DNA of 64,000 nt from Streptomyces puniciscabiei (GCF_006715785.1 NZ_VFNX01000001.1:992001-1056000); one strand, 5' to 3'; numbered from the stretch's first letter, positions 44,891-54,560 are shown. Notes: generated from the sequence alone by a model not told the origin. Numbers and translations: made by a program.

Positions 44891-44911
44891 CGGCCGTAAG
44901 TCGGCTGTAAG
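44891..44911. promoter_or_regulatory. Candidate CutR direct-repeat site
   Basis: CGGCCGTAAG (44891-44900) and CGGCTGTAAG (44902-44911) are direct repeats with an 11-bp period, as OmpR-type dimers prefer, about 100 bases upstream of cutR. The remaining spacer to 45213 holds no recognised gene. Confidence 0.5.
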
Positions 44912-45213
44912 GCGGGTTGTGGACCGCACAGACCGGCGCCCCGGGGCAGGAATACGAGATTTTCTCCTCCGGTTGAGGTTTCCGGGTGAGGGAGCGGGGG
45001 GAGGACGGCTTTACACCCCGCGATCACGCTCTGCATGTGCCGCAGCACCATGCGGTACTCCGCGATCCGCTTGTTGCAGAGTGGGCGCGGGTGTCCGGCA
45101 CCGTCGCCGCCCGGCAGGGCAGCGCTGGGCACCCGCGAGAGACGTGATCGCCCCTTTCCCAACAGGCACACCCCCGTGCCACCGACCCACGACCCAGGAC
45201 GAGGGGGCGCAGC

Positions 45214-45387
45214 ATGGACGCTTTCACCGCAGGACTTCTGCAGCGCATAAGGGCGACCGAGTCCGACCTGTCGCGGGCTCGTGACGAGGGCGACGACTTC
45301 CTCGTCGAGGTGGAGCAGGCAGAGCTCGACGACCTGCGACGCCTCGCCGCCGACCACGGTGTGGAGGTCGGCGCGTCACGCGTCTGA
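45214..45387 (+). CDS. 57-aa conserved small acidic protein
   Basis: ATG 45214 with GAGGGGG upstream opens a 57-residue, helix-rich, acidic protein (MDAFTAGLLQRIRATESD, then VEVEQAELDDLRRLAADHG). A dedicated strong terminator follows within 21 bases. Charge pattern suggests a coiled coil. I recall similar short ORFs near cutRS in streptomycetes; function unknown. Confidence 0.72.
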   Translation: MDAFTAGLLQRIRATESDLSRARDEGDDFLVEVEQAELDDLRRLAADHGVEVGASRV

Positions 45388-45407
45388 TCGGCCCGAAAGC
45401 GCAAGAG

Positions 45408-45438
45408 GGGACCCCGGCGAATCCAGCGCCGGGGTCCC
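45408..45438 (+). terminator. Terminator of the 57-aa gene
   Basis: Perfect 11-bp stem GGGACCCCGGC / complement, nine-base loop, followed by a short T run. It can also serve the convergent suhB-like gene. Confidence 0.85.
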
Positions 45439-45464
45439 TTTGCGTGTGCGGGTGCCGATCGCTT

Positions 45465-46280
45465 TCAGTCGTGCCAGGCCCCGAAGTCCTCCAGCAGGCC
45501 CTGCAGCGGCTCGAAGACCCCCGGCGAGCCGGCGACGGTGAGGTCCCGCGACGGACCTTCGCCCGGCCGCCCGCCGACCAGGGCGCCGGCCTCCCGGGCG
45601 ATCAGGTCACCCGCGGCGAAGTCCCACGCGTTGAGCCCCCGCTCGTAGTACCCGTCGAGCCGGCCGCAGGCCACGTCGCACAGGTCGACCGCGGCCGAGC
45701 CGCTGCGCCGGATGTCCCGCAGCAGCGGGATCAGCCGGGCGGCCACCTCGGCCTGGTGGGTGCGGACCTCGGCGACGTAGTTGAAGCCGGTGGAGACCAG
45801 CGCCTGGTCGAGTGGGGGCGCGGGGCGGCAGGCGAGCGCCCGCTCGCCCTCCCATGCGCCGGTGGCCCACGCGCCACCCCCGCGCACGGCGTGGTACGTC
45901 TCGCCGCGCATCGGGGCCGCGACGACCCCGGCGACCGTCTCCCCGTCCCGCTCGGCCGCGATGGACACCGCCCAGGTCGGCAGCCCGTACAGGTAGTTCA
46001 CCGTGCCGTCGAGCGGGTCGATCACCCAGCGCACGCCGCTGGACCCCTCGACGGAGGCGCCCTCCTCGCCGAGGAAGCCGTCGTCGGGGCGCCGGCCGGA
46101 GATCAGATCGGTGATCAGCTTCTCCGCCGCGATGTCCATCTCGGTGACGACGTCGATCGGGCTGGACTTGGTCCTCGCCACGGCCAGGTCGGCCGGACGC
46201 CCGTCCCGCAGCAGCTCGCCGGCGCGGCGGGCGGCCTCCTGGGCCAGTTCCAGCAGTTCCCGGTGCAGGGGGTCGGTCAC
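45465..46280 (-). CDS. suhB: Inositol monophosphatase family protein (SuhB-like)
   Basis: A 271-aa Mg2+-dependent phosphatase of inositol-1-phosphate or related sugar phosphates. Metal motifs are GEEGASVEG (Glu) and WVIDPLDGTVNYLYG (DPxDGT), with C-terminal LNAWDFAAGDLIAREAG. GTG 46280 has GAGGAG upstream; the long frame to 47531 is a shadow of the ferrochelatase. Separated from that gene by eight bases, same strand. Confidence 0.92.
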   Translation of the reverse strand: MTDPLHRELLELAQEAARRAGELLRDGRPADLAVARTKSSPIDVVTEMDIAAEKLITDLISGRRPDDGFLGEEGASVEGSSGVRWVIDPLDGTVNYLYGLPTWAVSIAAERDGETVAGVVAAPMRGETYHAVRGGGAWATGAWEGERALACRPAPPLDQALVSTGFNYVAEVRTHQAEVAARLIPLLRDIRRSGSAAVDLCDVACGRLDGYYERGLNAWDFAAGDLIAREAGALVGGRPGEGPSRDLTVAGSPGVFEPLQGLLEDFGAWHD

Positions 46281-46288
46281 GGGTCTCC

Positions 46289-47416
46289 TCACGCGTAGGG
46301 GCTGTCGGCACCGGCGGCGGCCGGGTGGGACGCACGGGCGGGGCAGCAGCCGACCGGGCAGAGGTTGTGGCTCGCGCCCAGGGCGCCCAGAGCGCAGGGA
46401 GTGACCTCCTGGCCGCGCTCCACGGCGGCGCGCTCCACGATCAGGTCGCGGACGGCGGCGGCGAACCGGGGGTCGGCGCCCACGGTGGCCGAGCGGCGCA
46501 CCGGCAGGCCCAGTTCCCCGGCCTTGGCCGTGGCCTCGGTGTCGAGGTCGTACAGGACCTCCATGTGGTCCGAGACGAACCCGATGGGCGCCATGACCAC
46601 GGCCGGGACGCCCGCCGCGTGCCGCTCCTCGAGGTGGTCGCAGATGTCCGGCTCCAGCCACGGGATGTGCGGGGCTCCGGAGCGGGACTGGTAGACGAGC
46701 CGCCAGGGGTGGTCGACGCCGGTGCGCTCGCGGACGGCGTCGGCGATCAGCTGGGCCACCTCCAGATGCTGCTCGACGTAGGCACCGCCCTCGCCGTGGG
46801 CCTCGACGGGGCCGGAGGTGTCGGCGGCGGAGGCCGGGATGGAGTGGGTGGTGAAGGCGATGTGGGCGCCCGCGCGGACGTCCTCGGAGAGGTCTTCGAG
46901 GGAGCGCAGCACCCCGTCGATCATGGGCTCGACGAAGCCGGGGTGGTTGAAGTAGTGCCGCAGCTTGTCGATCTTCGGCAGCTGAAGGCCCTCCGCCTCC
47001 AGTGTGGCCAGCGCGTCGGCGAGGTTCTCGCGGTACTGCCGGCAGCCCGAGTAGGAGGCGTAGGCGCTGGTGGCGAGCACGAGGATGCGGCGGCGGCCGT
47101 CTGCGGCCATCTCGCGCAGGGTGTCCGTCAGATACGGCGCCCAGTTGCGGTTGCCCCAGTAGACCGGCAGGTCCAGGCCGTGTTCGGCGAAGTCCTTGCG
47201 CAGGGCGTCCAGCAGGGCGCGGTTCTGGTCGTTGATGGGGCTGACCCCGCCGAACAGGAAGTAGTGCTGCCCGACTTCCTTCAGGCGTTCCTTCGGGATG
47301 CCGCGCCCGCGCGTGACGTTCTCCAGGAACGGGACCACGTCGTCCGGGCCTTCGGGACCGCCGAAGGAGAGCAGGAGCAGGGCGTCGTAGGGGGTGGCAT
47401 CGAGCGCGTCTGGCAT
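46289..47416 (-). CDS. hemH: Coproporphyrin III ferrochelatase
   Basis: A 375-aa enzyme inserting Fe2+ into (copro)porphyrin, penultimate step of heme synthesis in actinobacteria. Landmarks: [15 protein letters not shown] at the N-terminus, [34 protein letters not shown] with the catalytic His, [16 protein letters not shown]-terminal [20 protein letters not shown] supplies the cysteines of the [2Fe-2S] cluster seen in this group (also called cpfC). ATG 47416. A DtxR-like iron box lies 116 bases upstream. Confidence 0.95.
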   Translation of the reverse strand: MPDALDATPYDALLLLSFGGPEGPDDVVPFLENVTRGRGIPKERLKEVGQHYFLFGGVSPINDQNRALLDALRKDFAEHGLDLPVYWGNRNWAPYLTDTLREMAADGRRRILVLATSAYASYSGCRQYRENLADALATLEAEGLQLPKIDKLRHYFNHPGFVEPMIDGVLRSLEDLSEDVRAGAHIAFTTHSIPASAADTSGPVEAHGEGGAYVEQHLEVAQLIADAVRERTGVDHPWRLVYQSRSGAPHIPWLEPDICDHLEERHAAGVPAVVMAPIGFVSDHMEVLYDLDTEATAKAGELGLPVRRSATVGADPRFAAAVRDLIVERAAVERGQEVTPCALGALGASHNLCPVGCCPARASHPAAAGADSPYA

Positions 47417-47531
47417 GTCTCGATCCTGCCACCCGGTACTGACAGCCGGGCAACGGCGGGGTGAAGAGTCGGATTCCAGTCGGTTCATGGCGGTTTTTCC
47501 CCCCGAGTTTCCCCGACCGGACGAGGTGCAA

Positions 47532-47550
47532 TTAGGGTCCCCTAACCGTA
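47532..47550. promoter_or_regulatory. DtxR/IdeR-like iron box
   Basis: TTAGGGTCCCCTAACCGTA matches the classical 19-bp DtxR consensus at about 14 positions by eye, with perfect TTAGGG/CCCTAA arms. It lies between hemH (minus) and the MFS gene (plus), 49 bases before the latter's start, so it is better placed to control the exporter. Confidence 0.5.
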
Positions 47551-47598
47551 ATCTGTATCGGCCGCATTCGCGCCTTACCGAGCCGCTTCGGAGACCCC

Positions 47599-48837
47599 GT
47601 GCCCAGCCCCTACAGAGCCCTGTTCACCGAACCCGGCACCAAGGCGTTCTCCGCCGCGGGATTCCTCGGCCGGATGCCGCTGTCGATGATGGGCATCGGT
47701 GTGGTCACGATGGTCTCCCAGCTGACCGGACGGTACCGGCTCGCGGGCGCCCTGTCGGCCGCCATCGCCTTGTCCGCCGCGGTGATCGGGCCGCAGATAT
47801 CCCGGCTGGTCGACCGGCACGGGCAGCGCCGGGTACTGCGTCCCGCGACCCTGGTGGCCCTCACGGCGGCGTCCGGGCTGCTGCTCGCCGCGCACGTGAA
47901 GTGGCCGGACTGGGTGCTGTTCGTGTGCGCCGCCGGAATCGGCTCGGTGCCCAGCCTGGGTGCGATGATCCGGGCCCGCTGGGCGGCGCTGTACCGGGGC
48001 ACCGGCAAGCTGCACACCGCGTACTCGTTCGAGTCGGTCGTCGACGAGATCTGCTTCATCTTCGGCCCGATCATCTCCATCGGGCTGTCCACGGCCTGGT
48101 TCCCCGAGGCCGGGCCGCTGCTCGCCGTCTGCTTCCTGGCCGCCGGCGTCTTCTGGCTCACCGCCCAGCGCGCCACCGAGCCGCGGCCTCACCCGCGCGA
48201 GAAGCACGGCGTTGGCACGGCCCTGCGCTCGGGCGGGCTGCAGGTCCTGGTGGCGACCTTCGTGGCGACCGGCACGATCTTCGGGTCGGTGGACGTGGTC
48301 ACCGTCGCCTTCGCCGACGAGCGGGGCCACAAGGGTGCCGCGAGCATCGTCCTTGCGCTGTACGCGGCCGGTTCCTGTGTGGCCGGGGTGGTCTTCGGGC
48401 TGCTGCGCTTCACCGGAGGGCCGGAACGCCGCTGGTTGCTGGGCGTGGCGGCGATGGCCGTGAGTATGATCCCCCTCCTACTGGTCGGAAACCTGCCGCT
48501 TCTGGCCGTGGCGCTGTTCGTTGCGGGGCTGTCCATCGCGCCGACGATGATCACGACGATGTCCCTCATCGAAGAGCACGTACCTCGCGCGCAGCTCACC
48601 GAGGGCATGACCTGGGTGAGCACCGGCCTCGCGGTCGGGGTCGCGCTCGGCTCCTCCGTGGCCGGCTGGGTGATCGACGCCGCCGGGGCACGGGCCGGGT
48701 ACGGGGTTCCGGCCATGTCCGGGGCCGTCGCGGTCGCGGTCGGTTTCCTCGGGTACCGCCGGCTGCGCAGGCCGGCCGCGGGTCGGGGAGGCACCGTTGA
48801 GCAGCACAGCGAGCGGGAAGAACGGCACCTGGCGTAA
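47599..48837 (+). CDS. MFS transporter
   Basis: A 412-aa twelve-helix membrane transporter. The loop 2-3 motif appears as [16 protein letters not shown]. Helices 4-5 carry [13 protein letters not shown], seen in drug/sugar efflux members. The substrate is unknown; the iron-box-like site upstream raises siderophore or metal-related export. It overlaps the next gene by 41 bases, implying co-translation. Confidence 0.9.
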   Translation: MPSPYRALFTEPGTKAFSAAGFLGRMPLSMMGIGVVTMVSQLTGRYRLAGALSAAIALSAAVIGPQISRLVDRHGQRRVLRPATLVALTAASGLLLAAHVKWPDWVLFVCAAGIGSVPSLGAMIRARWAALYRGTGKLHTAYSFESVVDEICFIFGPIISIGLSTAWFPEAGPLLAVCFLAAGVFWLTAQRATEPRPHPREKHGVGTALRSGGLQVLVATFVATGTIFGSVDVVTVAFADERGHKGAASIVLALYAAGSCVAGVVFGLLRFTGGPERRWLLGVAAMAVSMIPLLLVGNLPLLAVALFVAGLSIAPTMITTMSLIEEHVPRAQLTEGMTWVSTGLAVGVALGSSVAGWVIDAAGARAGYGVPAMSGAVAVAVGFLGYRRLRRPAAGRGGTVEQHSEREERHLA

Positions 48838-50116
48838 CTGGGGCGGCAATGTGTCGGCCCGGCCCGCCCGGCAGGTCGCGCCGGCCTCGGTGGAGGAGCT
48901 GGCGGCGGCGGTGCGGCGGGCCGCCGAGGACGGCCTGAAGGTGAAGGCCGTCGGGACCGGGCACTCCTTCACGTCGATCGCGGCCACCGACGGTGTGTTG
49001 ATCCGCCCTCAACTGTTGACGGGCATCCGCAGGATTGACCGCGAAGCCATGACGGTCACGGTCGAGGCCGGCACCCCGCTCAAGAGACTCAATGCCGCGC
49101 TGGCGCGCGAGGGTCTGTCCCTCACCAACATGGGCGACATCATGGAGCAGACCGTCTCCGGGGCCACCAGCACCGGCACGCACGGCACGGGCCGCGAGTC
49201 GGCCTCGATCGCCGCCCAGATCACCGGGCTCGAACTCGTCACGGCGGACGGTTCGGTGCTCACCTGCTCCGAGAAGGAGAACCCGGAGGTCTTCGCGGCC
49301 GCCCGAATAGGCCTCGGCGCCCTCGGCATCATCACCGCGATCACCTTCGCCGTGGAGCCGCTGTTCCTGCTCACCGCGTGCGAGGAGCCGATGCCCCTCG
49401 ACCGGGTCCTCGCCGAGTTCGATCAACTCTGGGCGGAGAACGAGCACTTCGAGTTCTACTGGTTCCCGCACACCGGCAACACCAACACCAAGCGGAACAA
49501 CCGCAGCGCCGGTCCCGAGCAGCCCGTGGGGCAGCTGGCCGGCTGGCTCGAGGACGAGTTCCTCTCCAACGGCGTCTTCCAGGTGGCCCAGTGGGTCGGG
49601 CGCGCCGCCCCCGCCACCGTTCCCGCCATCGCCCGGATCTCCAGCAAGGCCCTGTCCGCGCGGTCGTACACGGACATCCCGTACAAGGTGTTCACCTCGC
49701 CGCGCCGGGTGCGTTTCGTGGAGATGGAGTACGCCGTCCCGCGCGCGGCCCTGGTGGAGACGCTGCGCGAGCTGAAGGCCATGGTCGACCGCTCGGGGCT
49801 GCGCGTCAGCTTCCCCGTCGAGGTGCGCACGGCCCCGGCCGACGACATCGCCCTGTCCACCGCCTCCGGCCGGGACAGCGCCTATGTCGCCGTGCACATG
49901 TTCCGGGGCACGCCGTACCAGGCCTACTTCACCGCCGCCGAGCGGATCCTCACCGCGCACGAGGGCCGGCCGCACTGGGGCAAGGTGCACACCCGGGACG
50001 CCGAGTACTTCGCGCGCGTCTACCCGCGCTTCGGCGAGTTCACCGCGCTGAGGGACCGCCTTGACCCGGAACGGCTGTTCCAGAACGACTACTTGCGGAG
50101 GGTTCTGGGGTCGTAG
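48797..50116 (+). CDS. FAD-linked sugar-1,4-lactone oxidase (ALO family)
   Basis: A 439-aa flavoenzyme of the D-arabinono/L-gulono-1,4-lactone oxidase type. FAD-binding PCMH domain (~20-190) with VKAVGTGHSFTSI, GATSTGTHGTGRES and GLGALGIITAITF. ALO C-terminal domain with FEFYWFPHTGNTNTK, FPVEVRTAPADDI and HWGKVHT. TTG 48797 has GGAGG upstream, inside the MFS gene. It converges with the next gene, sharing 77 bases at the ends. Confidence 0.93.
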   Translation: MSSTASGKNGTWRNWGGNVSARPARQVAPASVEELAAAVRRAAEDGLKVKAVGTGHSFTSIAATDGVLIRPQLLTGIRRIDREAMTVTVEAGTPLKRLNAALAREGLSLTNMGDIMEQTVSGATSTGTHGTGRESASIAAQITGLELVTADGSVLTCSEKENPEVFAAARIGLGALGIITAITFAVEPLFLLTACEEPMPLDRVLAEFDQLWAENEHFEFYWFPHTGNTNTKRNNRSAGPEQPVGQLAGWLEDEFLSNGVFQVAQWVGRAAPATVPAIARISSKALSARSYTDIPYKVFTSPRRVRFVEMEYAVPRAALVETLRELKAMVDRSGLRVSFPVEVRTAPADDIALSTASGRDSAYVAVHMFRGTPYQAYFTAAERILTAHEGRPHWGKVHTRDAEYFARVYPRFGEFTALRDRLDPERLFQNDYLRRVLGS

Positions 50117-50768
50117 GCGCCTGGGTGGACCCACTGGGCGTGGGTGTCGGGGACGGGCTCGGGCCGCCGCCCGGCTCCCCGCTCGGGGAGTGAGCGGGCG
50201 CCGGTGTCGCGCTGTGCGCCGTACCGGCACCGGCATCGGGTGCCCTCCCGCGGGACGGCGTGTCCGAAGGGACCGGTGTCGCACCGGACCCGCCGGGCGC
50301 GTCGGGCGTCGAGGCGGACGAGCCCCGGCCGGTGACGGCGTCGCTGACCGTCGTACCCGTACCGCCGCTGAAGCTGTTGCCGGAGACGAGTTCGTACGTC
50401 GTGATGCCGGCCATGGTCACCCCGAAGACCAAGGCGGCCGCGACCACGGGCCGCCGCCAGGTCTTCCTCACCCGCGCGCGGTAGACGGTTCCCTCGGTGA
50501 ACTCGCCCGGGGCCGGTGGCACTTGGTCCCGGGGACGGGCCGCGACCGTCGCCTCCCTCAGCTGCTCCCCGGTCCGCCTGAAGAAGTGCTGGAACAGCGT
50601 GCCCCCGCAGGTCGCCACGGCACTGACGACTCCGGCGCCGAGGATCGTGCCGTACACCCCGAAGTACGAGGCCAGTTTGGCCGCCACGACGGCCGCGAGG
50701 GCGCTGCCCGCGACCTGGGGGACGCTCAGGTCGATCCGCTTGCGACCCGCATCGGGTGTTTCACGCAT
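50040..50768 (-). CDS. Membrane protein with Pro/Ser-rich tail
   Basis: A 242-aa protein. Two hydrophobic N-terminal stretches (QVAGSALAAVVAAKLASYFG, ILGAGVVSAVATCGGTL), a central single helix (RPVVAAALVFGVTMAGITTY), and a C-terminal ~100 residues of Ser/Thr/Pro/Gly, probably exposed outside. ATG 50768 has AGGAAAG ten bases upstream; the frame to 51188 is leader. Its 3' end overlaps the lactone oxidase gene tail to tail. No family assigned. Confidence 0.8.
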   Translation of the reverse strand: MRETPDAGRKRIDLSVPQVAGSALAAVVAAKLASYFGVYGTILGAGVVSAVATCGGTLFQHFFRRTGEQLREATVAARPRDQVPPAPGEFTEGTVYRARVRKTWRRPVVAAALVFGVTMAGITTYELVSGNSFSGGTGTTVSDAVTGRGSSASTPDAPGGSGATPVPSDTPSRGRAPDAGAGTAHSATPAPAHSPSGEPGGGPSPSPTPTPSGSTQAPTTPEPSASSRSGTAVPGQGGPSAR

Positions 50769-51248
50769 ACCCGGAACTTTCCTGTCTTTCCCGTACCTGA
50801 TCGACATTGGCCGACCGACTGCACGAGATAGGGACGTAGAGCAGAAACCATTAGTTCCGTTTCTGGGGATTGCGTGAAGTTCGCCACGTTCATGATCGGC
50901 AAAACCGGTTGCCGAAGGCCAAGTCCCCACCCTTGCCAGAAGTTGGACGGCGCGCCCATCCACGCACATGGTCCAAATGGAGTACTGTTGCGAGCCCTGG
51001 GTCCGGTCTCCCACCAGGGTGTCCGCGGCCTTGAAGGACCGCCGGGAGGGGGCTAGTTGCACAGGGTGACAGATTTGGTCACTTAGCGTTGCGAATAGGT
51101 AACCGTGCCATAACGGCGGTCCAGGGCCCGTGCCCGACACGCCGGGCAACTCGGCAAGGTTGTGGCAGGCTGCACCCGGGCAGGCCACACTCGACTAGCG
51201 GAAGCAGCGACGCACGTGACGTCGGCAGGCACCACCCGGGAGGTCCCC
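50769..51248. other. Divergent spacer upstream of sepH
   Basis: About 480 bases with no credible gene. It should hold the promoters of the membrane protein gene (minus) and sepH (plus). Several TTG/TTGCG-type stretches near 51060-51110 are AT-richer, but no confident -35/-10 pair was assigned. Confidence 0.45.
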
Positions 51249-52289
51249 ATGCCCGAACTGCGTGTCGTGGCCGTCTCGAATGACGGCACACGGCTGGTGC
51301 TGAAGGCTGCCGACGCAACGGAGTACACCCTTCCGATCGACGAACGGCTGCGCGCCGCCGTGCGCGGCGACCGGCCGCGCCTCGGCCAGATCGAGATCGA
51401 GGTCGAGAGCCATCTGCGCCCCCGTGACATCCAGGCGCGGATACGTGCGGGTGCCACCGCGGAAGAGGTGGCACAGCTCGCCGGCATCCCCGTCGACCGG
51501 GTCCGGCGCTTCGAGGGGCCCGTGCTGGCCGAGCGCGCCTTCATGGCCGAGCGCGCCCGCAAGACCCCGGTCCGCCGCCCCGGCGAGAACTCCGGACCGC
51601 TGCTCGGCGAGGCCGTGCAGGAGCGGCTGCTGCTGCGCGGCGCCGAGAAGGACACCGTGCAGTGGGACTCCTGGCGCCGCGACGACGGCACCTGGGAGGT
51701 GCTCCTCGTCTACCGGGTCGCGGGCGAACCGCACTCGGCGAGCTGGACGTACGACCCGCCCCGGCGGCTCGTCCAGGCCGTGGACGACGAGGCGCGCTCG
51801 CTGATCGGCGAGTCCGACGACCTCGCCGTGCCCGAGCCCAGCTTCCCGTTCGTCCCGCGCATCGCCCGTCTGCCGCGCGAGCGTTCGATGGACCGCGCGC
51901 TGGACCGGGGGGAGCGGGAGCGGCCGAGCCTGCCCGCGCAGCCGTCCGAGCCCACCGAGGAGAGCACGGGCGAACGCGACTCGCTGACCAGCCTGCTGGA
52001 GGCGGTACCGAGCTTCCGGGGCGACCTGGTGGTCCCGGAGCGTCCGGCGGAGACGCCGGAGGAGCCCGCCGACGAACCGGCCGCGGAGGAGCCTCCGGCC
52101 CCCGCCGCCTCGGCCGGTTCGGCCTACGCGGACGTCCTCATGCCCCGCTCCGTCGGCAGCCACCGCGACCGGCTCATCGGCGCCACCGACCGGCAGGCCG
52201 AGGCCGACGGGGTCCGCCCCGGCCGCCGCGCCGCCGTGCCGAGCTGGGACGAGATCGTGTTCGGCACCCGGCGCAAGAAGCAGGAGTAG
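51249..52289 (+). CDS. sepH: Septation protein SepH
   Basis: A 346-aa cell-division protein that stimulates FtsZ assembly during vegetative and sporulation septation. N-terminal DUF3071/SepH domain with helix-turn-helix-like segment (~1-110: VLKAADATEYTLPIDERLRA, LRPRDIQARIRAGATAEEVA). A disordered Pro/Glu-rich linker follows, then a short conserved C-terminal end SWDEIVFGTRRK. ATG 51249; the longer frame from 51162 lacks a start signal. Confidence 0.96.
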   Translation: MPELRVVAVSNDGTRLVLKAADATEYTLPIDERLRAAVRGDRPRLGQIEIEVESHLRPRDIQARIRAGATAEEVAQLAGIPVDRVRRFEGPVLAERAFMAERARKTPVRRPGENSGPLLGEAVQERLLLRGAEKDTVQWDSWRRDDGTWEVLLVYRVAGEPHSASWTYDPPRRLVQAVDDEARSLIGESDDLAVPEPSFPFVPRIARLPRERSMDRALDRGERERPSLPAQPSEPTEESTGERDSLTSLLEAVPSFRGDLVVPERPAETPEEPADEPAAEEPPAPAASAGSAYADVLMPRSVGSHRDRLIGATDRQAEADGVRPGRRAAVPSWDEIVFGTRRKKQE

Positions 52290-52308
52290 CCGGCCGTACA
52301 GGACCGCG

Positions 52309-52340
52309 GAAGTGGGGGCACGCATGTGTGCCCCCACTTC
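52309..52340. terminator. Bidirectional terminator, sepH / rhodanese
   Basis: Perfect 13-bp stem GAAGTGGGGGCAC / complement with a 6-base loop, between the convergent sepH and sulfurtransferase genes. Confidence 0.88.
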
Positions 52341-52369
52341 TCCCTGCCCCCAGGGGCATCCGGCATCCG

Positions 52370-53221
52370 CTACTGCGGATCCGCCCCCACGGCCACCGGG
52401 CGGGTCGGGTCCGAGGACCACTCGGACCAGGAACCGACGTACAGGGCCGCCGGAATACCGGCCACCGCGAGCGCGAGGACCTCGTGGGCGCCGGAGACGC
52501 CCGAGCCGCAGTACACGCCCACCTCGGTGTCCCCGGACACGCCGAGGGCCTTGAAGCGGTCCCGCAGCTCGTCCGCGGGAAGGAAGCGTCCGTCGGGGCC
52601 CACGTTCTCCGTCGTCGGCGCCGACACGGCACCCGGGATGTGCCCGCCGACCCGGTCGACCGGCTCCACCTCGCCGCGGTACCGCTCCCCCGCGCGCGCG
52701 TCCAGCAGCACACCCGCGCGGGCCAGGGCAGCGGCGCCGTCCGCGTCCAGCAGGCCGGCAGCGGCCGGTTCCGGGCGGAAGTCGCCCTCGGCCGCATCCG
52801 GCACCTCGGTGGACAGCTCGCCCCGCCAGGACGGCAATCCGCCGTCGAGGACCCGCACGTCCGGGTGACCCGTCCAGCGCAGCATCCACCACGCGCGCGC
52901 CGCCGCCCAGCCCTGCCCGCCGTCGTACACGACGACCGGCCGGCCGGCCGAGACGCCCGCACGGCGCATCGCGGCGCCGAACTCCGCGAGGTCCGGCAGC
53001 GGATGCCGGCCGTTCTCCCCGGGCTCTGCGGCCAGTTCCCGGTCCAGGTCGACGAAGACCGCGCCGGGGATGTGCCCGGCCGCGTACTCGGCCCGCCCGT
53101 CGAAGGCCGGCGCGCCCGCCGCCTTCGCCACGCTCAGCTGCCAGCGCACGTCCAGCAGGACCGGCGGGCGGTCCCCGGTCAGCTCGTGTGCGAGATCGGA
53201 TGCGGTGATGATGGCTGTCAT
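52370..53221 (-). CDS. sseA: Two-domain rhodanese sulfurtransferase
   Basis: A 283-aa thiosulfate/3-mercaptopyruvate sulfurtransferase: inactive N-terminal rhodanese (LLDVRWQLSV, VVVYDGGQGWAA) and active C-terminal one with CGSGVSG loop (VYCGSGVSGAHEVLAL). Start ATG 53221 (MTAIITAS) is chosen by family length; MHGAM four codons earlier is possible and neither has a clear ribosome site. Symbol by family only. Confidence 0.9.
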   Translation of the reverse strand: MTAIITASDLAHELTGDRPPVLLDVRWQLSVAKAAGAPAFDGRAEYAAGHIPGAVFVDLDRELAAEPGENGRHPLPDLAEFGAAMRRAGVSAGRPVVVYDGGQGWAAARAWWMLRWTGHPDVRVLDGGLPSWRGELSTEVPDAAEGDFRPEPAAAGLLDADGAAALARAGVLLDARAGERYRGEVEPVDRVGGHIPGAVSAPTTENVGPDGRFLPADELRDRFKALGVSGDTEVGVYCGSGVSGAHEVLALAVAGIPAALYVGSWSEWSSDPTRPVAVGADPQ

Positions 53222-53541
53222 GGCGCCATGCATACGCCAGGGGTGGCCGCGGCGTCCAGGTCCGGCTACTCTGCTCGGCCGGACCGGCTCGATCACGGGG
53301 CGTACGGGACCGAGCACGTGCTGTACAACCGGCGGACACCCGCCGGCCATCGTCAGGAAGCGGCGAAAGACGGCAGACCGGGCATCCTCCCGGAGGTGTC
53401 GCCGAGCGTCGGCGCGGTAAGTCCCGTCGCGGCGTGGAGGATGCGGGCACCGGCACGGGCGTACCCGCCGCCGGCGTGGACACCCCTTGCGGGGAGCGGA
53501 TGCGACACGGCCACCGCGAGGGGCCGGGGAGAGAGTGATCG
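53222..53541. other. Divergent spacer rhodanese / VOC gene
   Basis: About 320 bases with no gene recognised. It must contain two divergent promoters; no palindromic operator stands out. Confidence 0.4.
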
Positions 53542-54333
53542 ATGACCGAGGCACGGGAGCCGGCCGGCCCGCACGCGCGGCGTGCGCCCGGCACGCCCTG
53601 CTGGGTGAGCCTGATGGCGCACGGGCTGGCCGCCACCGAGGAGTTCTACGCTGAGCTGTTCGGCTGGGAGTTCCGGCCGGGCCCCCAGCAGCTCGGCCCG
53701 TATGTGCGGGCGCTGCTGGACGGGCACGAGGTGGCGGGCATGGGCCAGCTGCCACCGGACCGCCGGCTGCCGATCGCCTGGACGCCGTACCTCGCCTCGG
53801 ACGACGTGGACCAGACGGCCGACACGGTTCGGGAGTGCGGGGGCACCGTGGCGGTCGGGCCGCTGGACGCCGCCGAGGCCGGGCGGATCGCCATCGCCGC
53901 GGACCCCTCCGGAGCCGTGTTCGGCATCTGGCAGGGCGCCGCGCACCTCGGCGCCGCGATCCACGGAGTGCCCGGCACGCCCGCGTGGAACGAGCTGGTG
54001 ACCTTCGAGACCGAGAGCGTCTCCAAGTTCTACGCGACCGTGTTCGGTTATGAGCGGGAGCCGGTGCTCTCCGCCGACTTCGACTACGTGACGCTCCATC
54101 TCGCCGGCCGCCCGGTGGCCGGACTGCACGGCGTGGGCCATGGCCTGCCCCGCGATCGCGGACCGCACTGGCAGACGTACTTCGAGGTCGCCGACGCCGA
54201 CGCGACGGTCCGGCAGGTGGCGGACCTCGGCGGCCGCGTCATCAGACCACCGCACGACAGCCCGCACGGCCGGGTGGCAACGGTGGCGGACCCGGAGGGC
54301 GCGGAGTTCTCGGTGATCCAGAACCCACACTGA
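53542..54333 (+). CDS. Two-domain VOC (glyoxalase-fold) protein
   Basis: A 263-aa tandem VOC protein: domain 1 opens CWVSLMAHGLAATEEFYAEL, domain 2 opens NELVTFETESVSKFYATVFG, and each ends in a strand of the type ADPSGAVFGIWQ / ADPEGAEFSVIQ. This resembles the hydroxylase-like CFP30B group of actinobacteria. Metal ligands are not obvious, so catalytic function is uncertain. GGGGAGAGAG lies upstream of ATG 53542. Confidence 0.88.
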   Translation: MTEAREPAGPHARRAPGTPCWVSLMAHGLAATEEFYAELFGWEFRPGPQQLGPYVRALLDGHEVAGMGQLPPDRRLPIAWTPYLASDDVDQTADTVRECGGTVAVGPLDAAEAGRIAIAADPSGAVFGIWQGAAHLGAAIHGVPGTPAWNELVTFETESVSKFYATVFGYEREPVLSADFDYVTLHLAGRPVAGLHGVGHGLPRDRGPHWQTYFEVADADATVRQVADLGGRVIRPPHDSPHGRVATVADPEGAEFSVIQNPH

Positions 54334-54357
54334 GCGCTCCGCGGGTTCAGCCGGGGG

Positions 54358-54560
54358 TCGGGCAGCTCGCGGGGTGGGATTGGGCAGCGCTCGCGGGGGG
54401 CGAGTACGAACAGGGCCCGTAGAGCGAGTTCGAACGGCACCACAGGCCGAGATCAGGCAGCACCCACAAGGGGGCAAGTCCAGGCAGCGCCCGCGGGCCA
54501 GGGTCAGGCAGCGCCCGCGGGGGGCGGGGTCGGGCGGTGCCCGCGGGCCAGGGTCAGGTT
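54358..54560. repeat. Degenerate G-rich tandem repeat
   Basis: Seven or more units of 23-27 bases with the core CAGGCAGCGCCCGCGGG start near 54358, 54381, 54453, 54480, 54504, 54530 and 54554. The last units overlap the truncated end of the YD-repeat gene, so the repeat appears to have replaced or expanded into its 3' end. Confidence 0.65.
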
